Shown here piece after piece: positions 53,739 through 62,156 of a stretch of DNA of 64,000 nucleotides (position 1 is the stretch's first letter; the number at the start of each line of letters is the position of its first letter). The stretch is taken from positions 1 through 64,000 of the forward strand of contig CALKMA010000012.1 in the NCBI GenBank assembly GCA_937993755.1, read 5' to 3'. Both the position numbers and the translations under genes were made by a program. The stretch is from HGM13233 sp900762805 (GTDB lineage Bacteria; Bacillota; Clostridia; Oscillospirales; Ruminococcaceae). The notes beneath the pieces are model-generated. The model was not told where the DNA came from and did not search any database. It saw only the letters and a list, made by a program, of their open reading frames with translations.

Positions 53739-54608
53739 ATGCTATATAACATGAAAGATTTTTTAGCTGTCGCTGAAAAGTATAACTTTACTGTCGGAGC
53801 TTTCAACGTATCCGAGGTGTCTAACTTCCGCTGTGTTGTGGAAGAAGCAGAGGCGCAAAGCGCGCCGACCATCGTCGCTGTTGCGGTAAATGAGATGGAT
53901 CTTTGCACGCGGGACTTCTATCTGTATGTAAGACAGAGGCTCGCCGACAGCAGAATTCCATTTGTGCTGCACTTAGATCACGGAAAGACGCTCAAGGACT
54001 GTATGCGGGCGATTCAAGCAGGCTTTACCTCGGTAATGTTTGACGGATCTGCTTTGGGCTATGAGGAAAACATCCGCCAGACCAAAGCAGTTGTAGACAT
54101 TGCGCATCTTATAGATGTTTCCGTGGAGGGTGAGGTTGGCACCATCGGCATTATGGACTATTCGGACGAGGGCGGAGTGAAGAATATTACCTACACCCGG
54201 CCAGAGGAGGTTACAGACTTTGTTGCGCGGACGGGCGTGGATACGCTTGCTGTTGCCATAGGTACGTCTCATGGCCTCTATCCGAAAGGCTTTGTTCCCA
54301 AGCTTCAACTGGAGCTTTTGAAAGAGCTTAAAAAGGTTTCAACGGTGCCGTTGGTGCTTCATGGTGGTTCCAACAACCCCGATGATGAGATGCGCAAGGC
54401 CTGCGAGTACGGGATCCGTAAGGTCAACATTGCGAGTGATTACAAAGCGGCTTTTTCACGCGAGATGAACCGGCTTATGAACGAAACGGGCGATTTTAAA
54501 CTGGCGATTCTGATGCCAAAAGCCATGGGACCGGCTCGCGAAGTTATCCGTCAGAAAATGGAGCTGTTTGGCAGTGTGAACAAGGCGGCGCATTTTTATT
54601 TCGAATAG
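53739..54608 (+). CDS. Class II ketose-bisphosphate aldolase (GatY/KbaY/FbaA family)
   Basis: 289 aa. Zinc ligands and phosphate site: LHLDHGKTLKDCMRAI, SVEGEVGTIG, GTSHGLYPKG, LVLHGGSNNPDDEMRKACEYGIRKVNIASD. It cleaves a ketose 1,6-bisphosphate into dihydroxyacetone phosphate and an aldehyde. As an accessory aldolase beside a PTS, it probably acts on a tagatose- or other ketose-bisphosphate rather than on fructose-bisphosphate; no kinase gene is nearby. Confidence 0.92.
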   Translation: MLYNMKDFLAVAEKYNFTVGAFNVSEVSNFRCVVEEAEAQSAPTIVAVAVNEMDLCTRDFYLYVRQRLADSRIPFVLHLDHGKTLKDCMRAIQAGFTSVMFDGSALGYEENIRQTKAVVDIAHLIDVSVEGEVGTIGIMDYSDEGGVKNITYTRPEEVTDFVARTGVDTLAVAIGTSHGLYPKGFVPKLQLELLKELKKVSTVPLVLHGGSNNPDDEMRKACEYGIRKVNIASDYKAAFSREMNRLMNETGDFKLAILMPKAMGPAREVIRQKMELFGSVNKAAHFYFE

Positions 54609-54623
54609 GAAAGGAGCAGACAG

Positions 54624-55280
54624 ATGAAAAAGATCGTAATGATTCACACAAGCCCCGTTTCTCTGAACGACCTGAAAGCGTTGGCCACTGAGCTGCTTCC
54701 GGGCATTGAACTGATTAATATCATTGATGACAGTCTTTTAGAAGAGGTCAAGGTCCACAACGGTTTGACGTCGGCGATTATATCCCGCATGTGTACCTAT
54801 GTGCAGGTTGCAGACGCCATGAAGCCGGACCTTATTTTCAATCAATGTTCGTCTGTCGGCGAAGCGTTCGATATTGCCAGAAAGTGTACAGCGGTTCCAA
54901 CCCTGAAGATTGATGAAGCTATGGCAGAAAAAGCTGTTCTGCTCGGACATACCGTCGGTGTTATTGCGACCGTGGCTTCCACCATGAAGCCGAGTTGTAA
55001 TCTGGTCAGAACGAAGGCGGCTCAAGCAGGGAGGGACGTTGAAGTTCGGGAGTACTTGGTTGCCGGTGCGCTGGATATCCTAATGAAAGAGAAAAACGTA
55101 GACAAGCACAATGCGCTCGTGTTGGCAGAAATTAAAAAGGCAGAGCAGGTGTGTGATGTCATTGTTTTGGCGCAGGGATCCATGACGGCGCTTCTGCCCT
55201 GCTTGAGTGGGTGTAGCAAGCCGGTGCTGAGCAGCCCTCGATTAGCCATGGAACGCGTCAAGGAGATGTTGGGAGAATAA
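54624..55280 (+). CDS. Aspartate/glutamate racemase-family protein
   Basis: 218 aa. Asp/Glu/hydantoin racemase fold with the first catalytic Cys in IFNQCSSVGEAFDIAR; where a second Cys is usual the sequence reads VLAQGSMTALLP, so a two-base racemase mechanism is unlikely. The family includes isomerases and decarboxylases. In a sugar operon it may be an epimerase on a sugar acid or a phosphorylated intermediate; this is inference. Starts 15 nt after the aldolase. Confidence 0.8.
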   Translation: MKKIVMIHTSPVSLNDLKALATELLPGIELINIIDDSLLEEVKVHNGLTSAIISRMCTYVQVADAMKPDLIFNQCSSVGEAFDIARKCTAVPTLKIDEAMAEKAVLLGHTVGVIATVASTMKPSCNLVRTKAAQAGRDVEVREYLVAGALDILMKEKNVDKHNALVLAEIKKAEQVCDVIVLAQGSMTALLPCLSGCSKPVLSSPRLAMERVKEMLGE

Positions 55281-55291
55281 GGGAGGCTATG

Positions 55292-56332
55292 ATGCAACAT
55301 AAGGGCTATTTTCACCGAGTCAGTGAGCAGACAGCTACGCGCTTCTGGATTAACAATGTAACAAAGGAAGAGGCACGGCTGGCTATCGAGGCCGGTGCGG
55401 TTGGCTGTACGCAAAATCCGGCTTATACATGGAAGATGCTGTGCCGGGATGAACTGAAGCCACAGCTGGACAAAAAGATTGTGGCATATCTCCGACAGGG
55501 CCTTGCCTCGAATGATATTGAGGTGCATCTCCAACGGGACATGGTAAAGGAGATTGCCGAAATATTTCTTCCTATATATGAGCAATCGAATAGAAAGAAC
55601 GGCTATGTGAGCATTCAGGGCGATCCGTTCCATGAGGATACTGAGACCATTGTTCGATGCGCTGTGTTCAATCACGAGGCAGCTCCCAATATTATGGCCA
55701 AAATTCCTGCGACCGAGGAGGGACTGAGAGCAATCGAACAGGTCGCCGCTCTGGGTATTCCCATCAATGCTACGGAAGTTATGGCTGTCCGGCAGGCGTT
55801 AGATGTCTGTGAGGTTTATGAAAAAGCCACAAAAGGTCTGAAAGATAAAGCACCTATCTACTTTTCCCATATAACGGGTATTTTTGATGAGTATCTGAAA
55901 AAACAGGCAGAGGAAAAACAGATCGATATCAGCCCAGATGCGCTGTGGCAGGCCGGTATGGTTATAGCGAAGAAGACTTATCACATGGCAAGACAGCACA
56001 ACATAGAGGTTGGCTTCATCAGCGGCGGTGCAAGAGGACTGCACCATTTTACAGAGATGGTGGGAGCAGATGCAAATGTTACCATAAACTGGAAAGGGAC
56101 GGCAGACAAGCTGCTGGAGCAGGACCCGCCGGTTGTGCAGAGATTTTTCATGCCGGTCGCGGATAATGTTCTGGAAGAGCTTTGTCAGAAGCTTCCGGAT
56201 TTCAGAAGAGGCTATTTTTCTTGTGCGATTCAACCATCGGAATATGAAGATTTTGGCCCGGTTAAGCTGTTCAGAGAAAGCTTTGAAGAAGCCTGGAGCA
56301 AAGCACTTGCATACATTGATTCGTTGCGCTGA
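55292..56332 (+). CDS. Transaldolase-family protein
   Basis: About 346 aa. Motifs: RFWINNVTKEEARLAIEAGAVGCTQNPAY (equivalent of GVTSNPS), IMAKIPATEEGLRAIE with the Schiff-base Lys, and INATEVMAVRQALDV. It is longer than standard transaldolase and in a distinct subgroup, so the substrate may not be sedoheptulose-7-phosphate. ATG 55292 has GGGAGG 5 nt upstream; ATG 55289 is too close to that site. Confidence 0.85.
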   Translation: MQHKGYFHRVSEQTATRFWINNVTKEEARLAIEAGAVGCTQNPAYTWKMLCRDELKPQLDKKIVAYLRQGLASNDIEVHLQRDMVKEIAEIFLPIYEQSNRKNGYVSIQGDPFHEDTETIVRCAVFNHEAAPNIMAKIPATEEGLRAIEQVAALGIPINATEVMAVRQALDVCEVYEKATKGLKDKAPIYFSHITGIFDEYLKKQAEEKQIDISPDALWQAGMVIAKKTYHMARQHNIEVGFISGGARGLHHFTEMVGADANVTINWKGTADKLLEQDPPVVQRFFMPVADNVLEELCQKLPDFRRGYFSCAIQPSEYEDFGPVKLFRESFEEAWSKALAYIDSLR

Positions 56333-56799
56333 ATAGAGCTGTTCTTTCAAATCAAGAATTTCAAGACGCAGCACCCTGCCCGTCCGATGCCGTAGTGCAA
56401 AGGACGAGCAGGGCTATGTTTATATGAAGGCCAGTTGCACTTGAAGCAGACCTCTGCCGGATCACTGCGGCGGCCGTGCCGCTTATAAGCAGGCGTACCG
56501 ACGCCTGTGAACCTTGACGAGCTGCGGCGCTTTTGCGAGAGAGATTCTCAAAGAATACCTCAATTTCAGAGCTTGCTTCAATGACTTCAGGGATTGTTTC
56601 AATTTTGCCGCTGCAAGGCAAAGATTCGCTTGCCTGAGCTTATCCTTCGGAAACTAACAGAAATCTGCGGCTTTGCAGCTGTTCTTCTTTTTTGGCCCGA
56701 TTTTTTTGAAAAATGTATTGACAGGCAAGAGGATTTATGGCCTTCTTATGTCAGAAGCGCAGTAACACGTGCTACAATACAAGTGAGGAGGGTCGAACC
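56333..56799. other. Intergenic region between acquired operon and resident DNA
   Basis: It holds the hairpin at 56374-56413 and, around 56700-56790, a TTGACA with no good -10 and a TACAAT near 56774. No gene seen. Confidence 0.4.
56374..56413 (+). terminator. Possible terminator of the PTS/aldolase operon
   Basis: CCCTGC-C-CGTCC pairs with GGACG-A-GCAGGG with a single 1x1 mismatch; tail CTATGTTTAT is weak. Confidence 0.45.
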
Positions 56800-57321
56800 A
56801 TGGATTGTTTACAGGAATTGACCGCAATGCGTGCAGCACTGCAGGAGCTGTGTCAGACGGCTGACCGGCTGATCGAATACTGCCGCACAGGCGGGGCGGC
56901 CGATGAGGGCGCGCGGGAGGAGGGGAGCGACGCGGCGCAGAGCTTTGAAAGCGTCTATCCGCTGTCCACGGCGCCGGGCTTTTTCAAAGGCAAGTCGGTC
57001 GTGGCTGTCATCTTCCCGGACGGTGTGCGCGTCGAGACGCCGACGTGGAAAAAGCTGGTGGAGGTCATAATGAAGCGCTGCAACGACGACGCAGAAAAGC
57101 ACAATGCGCTGATGGAGCTGCGGCGGCGCGTGCAGGGGCGAAGCCGTCAGCTTTTGGGAAACGGCGCAGCCGGAATGCGCAGCCCCATCAAGATCGACAG
57201 GGGCCTGTATATGGAGGCGCATTATGATACCGAAAGCCTGCTGCGTATCATGAAGGTGCGCATTCTGGACACGGTCGGCTACGATTACAGCGGCATTCAG
57301 GTTGCCATCCGAAACCGGTGA
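56800..57321 (+). CDS. Conserved protein of unknown function
   Basis: 173 aa, soluble, no signal. The N-terminal half begins with a helix (MDCLQELTAMRAALQELCQTADRLIEY), then FFKGKSVVAVIFPDGVRVETPTWKKLVEVIMKRCNDDAEKHNALMELRRRV, GMRSPIKIDRGLYMEAHYDTESLLRIM and a C-terminal DTVGYDYSGIQVAIRN. I know this ending only as a common clostridial gut hypothetical protein, with no assigned role. ATG 56800 follows GAGGAGGG. Followed by a clear terminator, so it is monocistronic. Confidence 0.75.
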   Translation: MDCLQELTAMRAALQELCQTADRLIEYCRTGGAADEGAREEGSDAAQSFESVYPLSTAPGFFKGKSVVAVIFPDGVRVETPTWKKLVEVIMKRCNDDAEKHNALMELRRRVQGRSRQLLGNGAAGMRSPIKIDRGLYMEAHYDTESLLRIMKVRILDTVGYDYSGIQVAIRNR

Positions 57322-57382
57322 CGGAGCGGATCGTTAATCTGGAGATAAAGCGATCGATTTGACACCGCAGCTGCTCAGCGGG

Positions 57383-57407
57383 AGGGCGTCGGAAGACGCC
57401 CTTTTTG
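57383..57407 (+). terminator. Terminator after the unknown-function gene
   Basis: AGGGCGTC-GGAA-GACGCCCT with a TTTTT run. Confidence 0.85.
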
Positions 57408-58124
57408 CTGCGAAAAGCGATATATGTCTGCACCTCCGGCGCCATGGCCGCTGTATTCAAAGCTTTTGGAGCGTTCCTGTATTGGCGCTTGCTTTATACG
57501 GCGCCGGGAACAGGCGCAGCCCGCTATTTCGTTCACAGCTTTGCCGGTCATGGCGTCTGTCCCGCCGCGTCGAATCCGCTTTGAACGGGCTTTCCCGGTT
57601 TCTGTTGCGCCTCCGGCTTGCCGGCCGCGGGGCGCGGGAGAGCCGGATGGGCGATCCGGGTGCAAGGTACCCGCGCGCCGATTATAGGAATGACAAACTG
57701 CTTGAATTTCTGTCGGAAGCAGCCGTTATTTTCCGCGTTTTGCCACATTGACATGACTGCCTTTTGGGTGTACAATCTGCTTTGTGCGTGCGGGCATAGG
57801 CCATTTATACGGCGGCACCGCGGCCGCGCCGGATATTTTTTGGATTTCCCCGCGCGTCTGTTTATCTACGCGCGGATGAGGTATCACTTACAGGAGCCTG
57901 CGGCCGTCTTAAAGCGGCGCTGCTGCCTGTGAGGATTTGTCCGCCGGCAGCGTTATCGTTTAATTTTCCGCTGCGGAAGCCTTATCGGCCACATCAGCCG
58001 CGCCCTTTTTTCGGACGCATCACACGCTGCCCGAAGCTGCCCGAAGGCGCAGCTTTTATGTTGCTCTACTTTATCAAGGTAGAGTTTTTATATTATACAG
58101 AGGGATGGAAGGACAGACAAAAGC
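57408..58124. other. Long intergenic region (about 720 nt)
   Basis: No gene recognised. The final part holds the promoter region of the MATE gene with the dyad CTCTAC-9 nt-GTAGAG. Confidence 0.4.
58061..58096 (+). promoter_or_regulatory. MATE-gene promoter with a MerR-like dyad
   Basis: TTGCTC (58061-58066), about 19 nt, TTTATA (58086-58091) or TATTAT (58091-58096). The spacer contains CTCTAC-TTTATCAAG-GTAGAG (58064-58084). An over-long spacer with a dyad between -35 and -10 is the layout of MerR-activated promoters. Confidence 0.5.
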
Positions 58125-59501
58125 ATGAATACCGATCTCAGAGGCATTTATGAAGGCCCGCTGGCCAAAAAGGTCGTTGTTTACACAGTGCCGATCATTC
58201 TGACCGGCGTTTTGCAGCTGCTGTTCAACGCGGCCGATCTTGTGGTGGTCGGCTGGTTCGGCGGCAGCTCCTCGGTGGGGGCGGTCGGCGCGACCGGCTC
58301 GATCATCAATCTCATCACCAACCTGTTTATCGGTCTTTCAATCGGGGCGGGCGTGCAGGTGGCGCAGGGCATCGGCGCGCGCCGCGACGCAGACGTCAGC
58401 CGCGCCGTTCATACGGCCCTGCCGACTGCGGTCATCGGCGGCGCCGTTATGACGGTGATCGGCGTCTTTGGGGCGCGTCATTTCCTCGCCTGGATGCAGA
58501 CGCCCTCTGACATCATCGACCTTTCGACCGTCTATATGCAGATCTATTTCGCCGGCATCATTTCGAGCATGGTTTACAATTTCGGTGCTTCCATCCTCCG
58601 CGCTGCCGGCGATACACGCGGGCCGCTCCTTTATCTCACCGTTGCCGGCGTTATCAATGTGGTGCTCAATATTTTCTTTGTCGCTGCGCTGAAAATGGAC
58701 GTGGCCGGCGTAGCGCTGGCAACGGCCATCTCGCAGACTGTTTCGGCGGTGCTGGTGGTGCTGGCCCTCATGCGCCGCACCGATGCCTGCCGCTATGTGC
58801 CGGCCGAGACGCGTATTTACGGCCAGGTTCTGCTGGAGATGCTGCGCATCGGAGTGCCGGCCGGCCTGCAGGGCTCGCTCTTTTCGATCTCCAACGTGCT
58901 GATCCAGTCGTCCATCAACTCCTTTGGCTCGGTCGCCACCTCCGGCAACGCGGCCGCCGGCAATATCGAGGGCTTTGTCTATGCCGCCGTCTACGCCTAT
59001 GAGCAGACGGCTCTCAATTTCACCGGTCAGTGCTACGGCGCCGGCCGGCTCGACCGCATCAAGCGCGTGATGTTCAGCTGCCTCATGCTTTCGATGGTCA
59101 CCAGCCTGGTGCTGGGCGTGGCCGGCTATTTCTGCGGCCGGCCGCTGCTGTCCATCTATATTCCCGACGCGCCCGATGCCATTGCCTTTGGGCTGGAGCG
59201 TATGTCGATCGTCTGTGCCTGCTATTTCCTCGACGCGCTGATGGACGTCATCACCGGCATCCTGCGCGGCATGGGCTCCTCCTTTGCGCCCATGCTTATC
59301 ACGGTCATGGGCGTCTGCGTTTTCCGTGTTTTCTGGATCTACACGGTATTCCAGAAGTACCACAGCCTCAGGGTGCTGTACTATTCCTATCCCATTTCCT
59401 GGACCATCACGTTCTTAGTGCAGCTGGCGGTGTTCTTCATCCTGTTCGAAAAGAAGAAGCGCCGTATGAAGCTCGACCGGATGATGCGGCAGGCCGGGTA
59501 G
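58125..59501 (+). CDS. MATE-family multidrug exporter
   Basis: 458 aa, twelve predicted membrane helices in two pseudo-repeats (GPLAKKVVVYTVPIILTGVLQLLFNAADLVVVGWFGG... and the second half beginning GVPAGLQGSLFSISNVLIQSSIN). Exports cationic drugs or other metabolites with Na+ or H+. Start ATG 58125 follows GGAAGGA. No regulator gene adjacent. Confidence 0.93.
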   Translation: MNTDLRGIYEGPLAKKVVVYTVPIILTGVLQLLFNAADLVVVGWFGGSSSVGAVGATGSIINLITNLFIGLSIGAGVQVAQGIGARRDADVSRAVHTALPTAVIGGAVMTVIGVFGARHFLAWMQTPSDIIDLSTVYMQIYFAGIISSMVYNFGASILRAAGDTRGPLLYLTVAGVINVVLNIFFVAALKMDVAGVALATAISQTVSAVLVVLALMRRTDACRYVPAETRIYGQVLLEMLRIGVPAGLQGSLFSISNVLIQSSINSFGSVATSGNAAAGNIEGFVYAAVYAYEQTALNFTGQCYGAGRLDRIKRVMFSCLMLSMVTSLVLGVAGYFCGRPLLSIYIPDAPDAIAFGLERMSIVCACYFLDALMDVITGILRGMGSSFAPMLITVMGVCVFRVFWIYTVFQKYHSLRVLYYSYPISWTITFLVQLAVFFILFEKKKRRMKLDRMMRQAG

Positions 59502-59508
59502 CATGCCC

Positions 59509-59537
59509 TTGACAAGAGCAGAGGGCGGAACTATAAT
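59509..59537 (+). promoter_or_regulatory. Strong sigma-A promoter before the HMA gene
   Basis: TTGACA (59509-59514), 17-nt spacer, TATAAT (59532-59537): a consensus promoter, starting a leader of about 135 nt. Confidence 0.9.
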
Positions 59538-59543
59538 ATCAAC

Positions 59544-59672
59544 CAAAGGGATATCCCTTTCCTGAACGGCCGCTGCAGGGCGGCCCTTTCAGAGAGCGGC
59601 AGTTAGCGAAAGCTAATTGTCCGGCGGCAGCCGGTAACTATGTGAGTAAAGCCCGCACAGAGCGGGCGGGAG
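59544..59672 (+). promoter_or_regulatory. Structured-looking leader of unknown class
   Basis: Within 130 nt of untranslated leader I see four local hairpins: AAAGGGA/TCCCTTT (59549-59564), GGCCGC/GCGGCC (about 59569-59585), TTAGC-GAAA-GCTAA with a GNRA loop (about 59603-59616) and GCCCGC/GCGGGC (about 59650-59666), the last just before the ribosome site GGGAGGA. It does not match a riboswitch class I can recall. Confidence 0.45.
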
Positions 59673-59678
59673 GAAGCT

Positions 59679-59903
59679 ATGTATAAAACAGTCATGAAGA
59701 TCGACGGGATGGTGTGCGGGATGTGTGAGTCGCATATCAACAGCGCCATCCGCCGTGCCTTTGCCGTAAAGAAGGTCGCTTCATCGCGCCGCAAGGGCGA
59801 AACAGTGCTGGTGACAGCCGAATGGCCCGACGAGGCCGAGCTGCGCCGCGTGATCGGTGAAACGGGCTATACGCTGGTGTCGCTCGAAACGACCGAGGAG
59901 TAG
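59679..59903 (+). CDS. Heavy-metal-associated (HMA) domain protein
   Basis: 74 aa, one ferredoxin-like HMA domain with MKIDGMVCGMCESHINSAIRRAF (metal-binding Cys-x-x-Cys). Metallochaperone-like, probably for Cu(I) or another soft metal; there is no P-type ATPase next to it. Start ATG 59679 follows GGAGGAAGCT. Confidence 0.88.
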   Translation: MYKTVMKIDGMVCGMCESHINSAIRRAFAVKKVASSRRKGETVLVTAEWPDEAELRRVIGETGYTLVSLETTEE

Positions 59904-59922
59904 ACAGGGCATAGCAGCAATA

Positions 59923-59952
59923 GGGGCGGCAGGTCATCTGCCGCTCCTTTTT
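59923..59952 (+). terminator. Terminator after the HMA gene
   Basis: GGGGCGGCAG-GTCAT-CTGCCGCTCC followed by TTTTT. Confidence 0.9.
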
Positions 59953-60386
59953 GTATGCCCAAAGGGAGCAGGCTGAGCTTTCTGTTCTTTCAGACTCTGA
60001 AGAAGAACGGCGGCATAGATATATTACAGAGCTGACGCGCAGGACGTTCCGTATCTGTCCGCTTCGGCACGTATTTTAGCTCTGCTGCCCGTTCTGACGG
60101 TCTTTTACGGCTGTCTTTGTATTTTTCCTGCTCTTAATTGCTGCTGTTGCTGCCCGGACTTCAAGCTTCCACTCGCTCCGGCCTGCGGCGGCTGCTGCAT
60201 ACGCCAGGCACCGGCACTGTCCGGCTCCTGTAGGCCGTACCCGCTCCGGGCCGCCGCTCATACTCCGCTGACGTACCGGAAATAAATGGAGCCGGAGCGA
60301 TTGCAAGGCATTAATAATGGAGTGAAATTTCATATCATTGTGCAGATTGTACAAAACATATTATCATTATTTGTGAAAAACGCCTA

Positions 60387-60415
60387 TTGCATAATCAGAA
60401 GAGTTTCAATATAAT
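60387..60415 (+). promoter_or_regulatory. Promoter of the mannose-family PTS operon
   Basis: TTGCAT (60387-60392), 17-nt spacer, TATAAT (60410-60415). Downstream, at about 60428-60450, AACTCCATTTTATTTTGGAGTT forms an operator-like dyad. No sigma-54 (-24/-12) element was seen. Confidence 0.8.
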
Positions 60416-60483
60416 TATTTTAGAAACAAAACTCCATTTTATTTTGGAGTTATGGAGTAAATTGTCGAATTTTGGAGGGCAGC

Positions 60484-60885
60484 ATGAAACCCATCGTGAT
60501 TTGTACGCACGCTCAGATGGCTGAGGGCCTGAAATCGGCGGCCGAGATGATCTGCGGCAAGCAGGAGAAGCTCTACGCCGTCGGCCTTGCCGAGGGTGAA
60601 GGTCTGACCGAGCTGATGGAAAAGCTGGCAGCGCTTTTTGCCGGTTTTGAGGAGACGCCGTTCGTGCTGACCGACCTCTACGGCGCAACGCCCTTCAATG
60701 CCTCGGCTGCCGCGTTGGCCACGACCGACGCGATGCTGCTGACGGGTGCCAACCTGCCGATGCTGCTGGAGCTGCTGACGGCCCGCGGCGACGGCGAGCT
60801 GAATGAGGAACTTTCCCTCTTTGCCGATTCGGGCCGGGAGGGTATCCGCATCGTTTCGATGCGGGAGATGTTCAATAATCTTTAA
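60484..60885 (+). CDS. PTS mannose-family EIIA component
   Basis: 133 aa. PIVICTHAQMAEGL with the phosphorylated His (residue 9), FVLTDLYGATPFNAS and LLTGANLPMLLELL. ATG 60484 follows TTGGAGGG. First gene of a five-gene operon with EIIB, C, D and nanE. Confidence 0.94.
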   Translation: MKPIVICTHAQMAEGLKSAAEMICGKQEKLYAVGLAEGEGLTELMEKLAALFAGFEETPFVLTDLYGATPFNASAAALATTDAMLLTGANLPMLLELLTARGDGELNEELSLFADSGREGIRIVSMREMFNNL

Positions 60886-60901
60886 GTAAGGGGTAAGTAA
60901 A

Positions 60902-61384
60902 ATGATCGTACTTGTTCGTTGTGACGACAGGCTGATCCACGGCCAGTGCATGACGGTCATCATCCATCATTATGATGTCAAGCGCATCATTGTAGTGGAC
61001 GATTTCACCGCCGGCAACAGTATCCTGCGGACGGTGTTCCAGGCGGCAGCGCCTCCGGGCATCGACACCAAGGTCTACTCCGTGAAGGATGCAGCCCAAC
61101 CCATCCGCGAGGCGCTGGATGACGATGTGCGCACGCTGCTGCTGATGAAGAATCCCAAGACCTACCCGGAGATCGCCGCCGAGGTGCCTGATCTGCCCAA
61201 GGAATTCAACGTCGGCCCCATGAGCAACCGCAAGGGGACAACAGCCATCCAGTCCTACATCAATCTGCTGCCCGACGAGGCAGAGGCCATCCGCCGGATC
61301 GCCGACAGCGGCGTCCATGTTTATTTTCGTCAGGTTCCGTCGCAGGACACGGTGGAATGGGACGATGTAAAAAACAAATTATAA
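60902..61384 (+). CDS. PTS mannose-family EIIB component
   Basis: 160 aa. VRCDDRLIHGQCMT with the phospho-His, IIVVDDFTAGN and FNVGPMSNRKGT are all diagnostic. Confidence 0.95.
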   Translation: MIVLVRCDDRLIHGQCMTVIIHHYDVKRIIVVDDFTAGNSILRTVFQAAAPPGIDTKVYSVKDAAQPIREALDDDVRTLLLMKNPKTYPEIAAEVPDLPKEFNVGPMSNRKGTTAIQSYINLLPDEAEAIRRIADSGVHVYFRQVPSQDTVEWDDVKNKL

Positions 61385-61399
61385 TGGAGGAAACAATTT

Positions 61400-62152
61400 A
61401 TGAATCTGTTCCAGGCACTTTTGCTGGGTCTGCTGGGCTGGATGTCATCCATCTATTCGCCGGTGCTCATCGGCGGACTGGCCGGATGGTATACGCTTGG
61501 CCGACCCCTCATCTCCGGCTTTGTGATCGGCATCATCCTTGGTGATGTGACACAGGGCATCATTCTCGGCGCCGCCATTCAGGCACTCTACATCGGTCTG
61601 GTGACGCCGGGCGGCTCGATGCCTGCTGACGTCAACTTTGCGGCATGGATCGGTATCCCCCTCGCCATGGTGGCGAATGTCGGCACGGAATACGCGCTGA
61701 CGCTGGCGGTGCCCCTTTCGTTCCTCGGCGTGGCGGTCACCTATACCGTCATTGCTCTGAACATTGGCTTTGTCCACCGTCAGGACGCTCTTATTGAAAA
61801 GGGAAACCTGCGGGAGGCTGCTCTGGTTCCGGTCTACGGTCAGATCACCAACTTCCTGTTCCGCTTTGTTCCCATCTTTGTTATCGACTACTTCGGGCAG
61901 GGTCTGCTGGAGAAGCTGGTTGCCGTCATCCCCGAATGGTTCACCAACATTCTGGTCATCTTCGCCAACATGCTGCCGCTCATCGGCTTTATGATGCTGC
62001 TGCGCATGATCGTGAAGGACAAATTCGACCTTATCATTTTCACCTTCGGCTTCTTCCTGACCGCCGTGGCCGGGCTGCCGATGGTCCCCATCGTGATCGT
62101 TGCCGCTATGCTGGCTCTGATCGACTTCAAATACGGCAAGAAGGAGGCGTAA
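61400..62152 (+). CDS. PTS mannose-family EIIC component
   Basis: 250 aa membrane protein. Segments GLAGWYTLGRPLISGFVIGIILGDVTQGIILGAAIQALYIG and PGGSMPADVNFAAWIGIPLAM are typical of ManY/AgaW. Forms the channel with EIID. Confidence 0.95.
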   Translation: MNLFQALLLGLLGWMSSIYSPVLIGGLAGWYTLGRPLISGFVIGIILGDVTQGIILGAAIQALYIGLVTPGGSMPADVNFAAWIGIPLAMVANVGTEYALTLAVPLSFLGVAVTYTVIALNIGFVHRQDALIEKGNLREAALVPVYGQITNFLFRFVPIFVIDYFGQGLLEKLVAVIPEWFTNILVIFANMLPLIGFMMLLRMIVKDKFDLIIFTFGFFLTAVAGLPMVPIVIVAAMLALIDFKYGKKEA

Positions 62153-62156
62153 ATCC

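Larger units (their letters stand above)
59904..60483. other. Intergenic region between the HMA gene and the PTS operon
   Basis: Contains the terminator at 59923-59952 and the PTS promoter at 60387-60415. Between them, about 400 nt with no gene. Just before the PTS start are AACTCCA-8 nt-TGGAGTT and two more TGGAG words, which could be a regulator site. Confidence 0.4.

Noticed and set aside
60340..60483. Sigma-54 promoter for the mannose PTS operon
   Set aside because: Mannose PTS operons often use sigma-54 with LevR, but no GG/GC -24/-12 element is present, whereas a good sigma-A promoter is.
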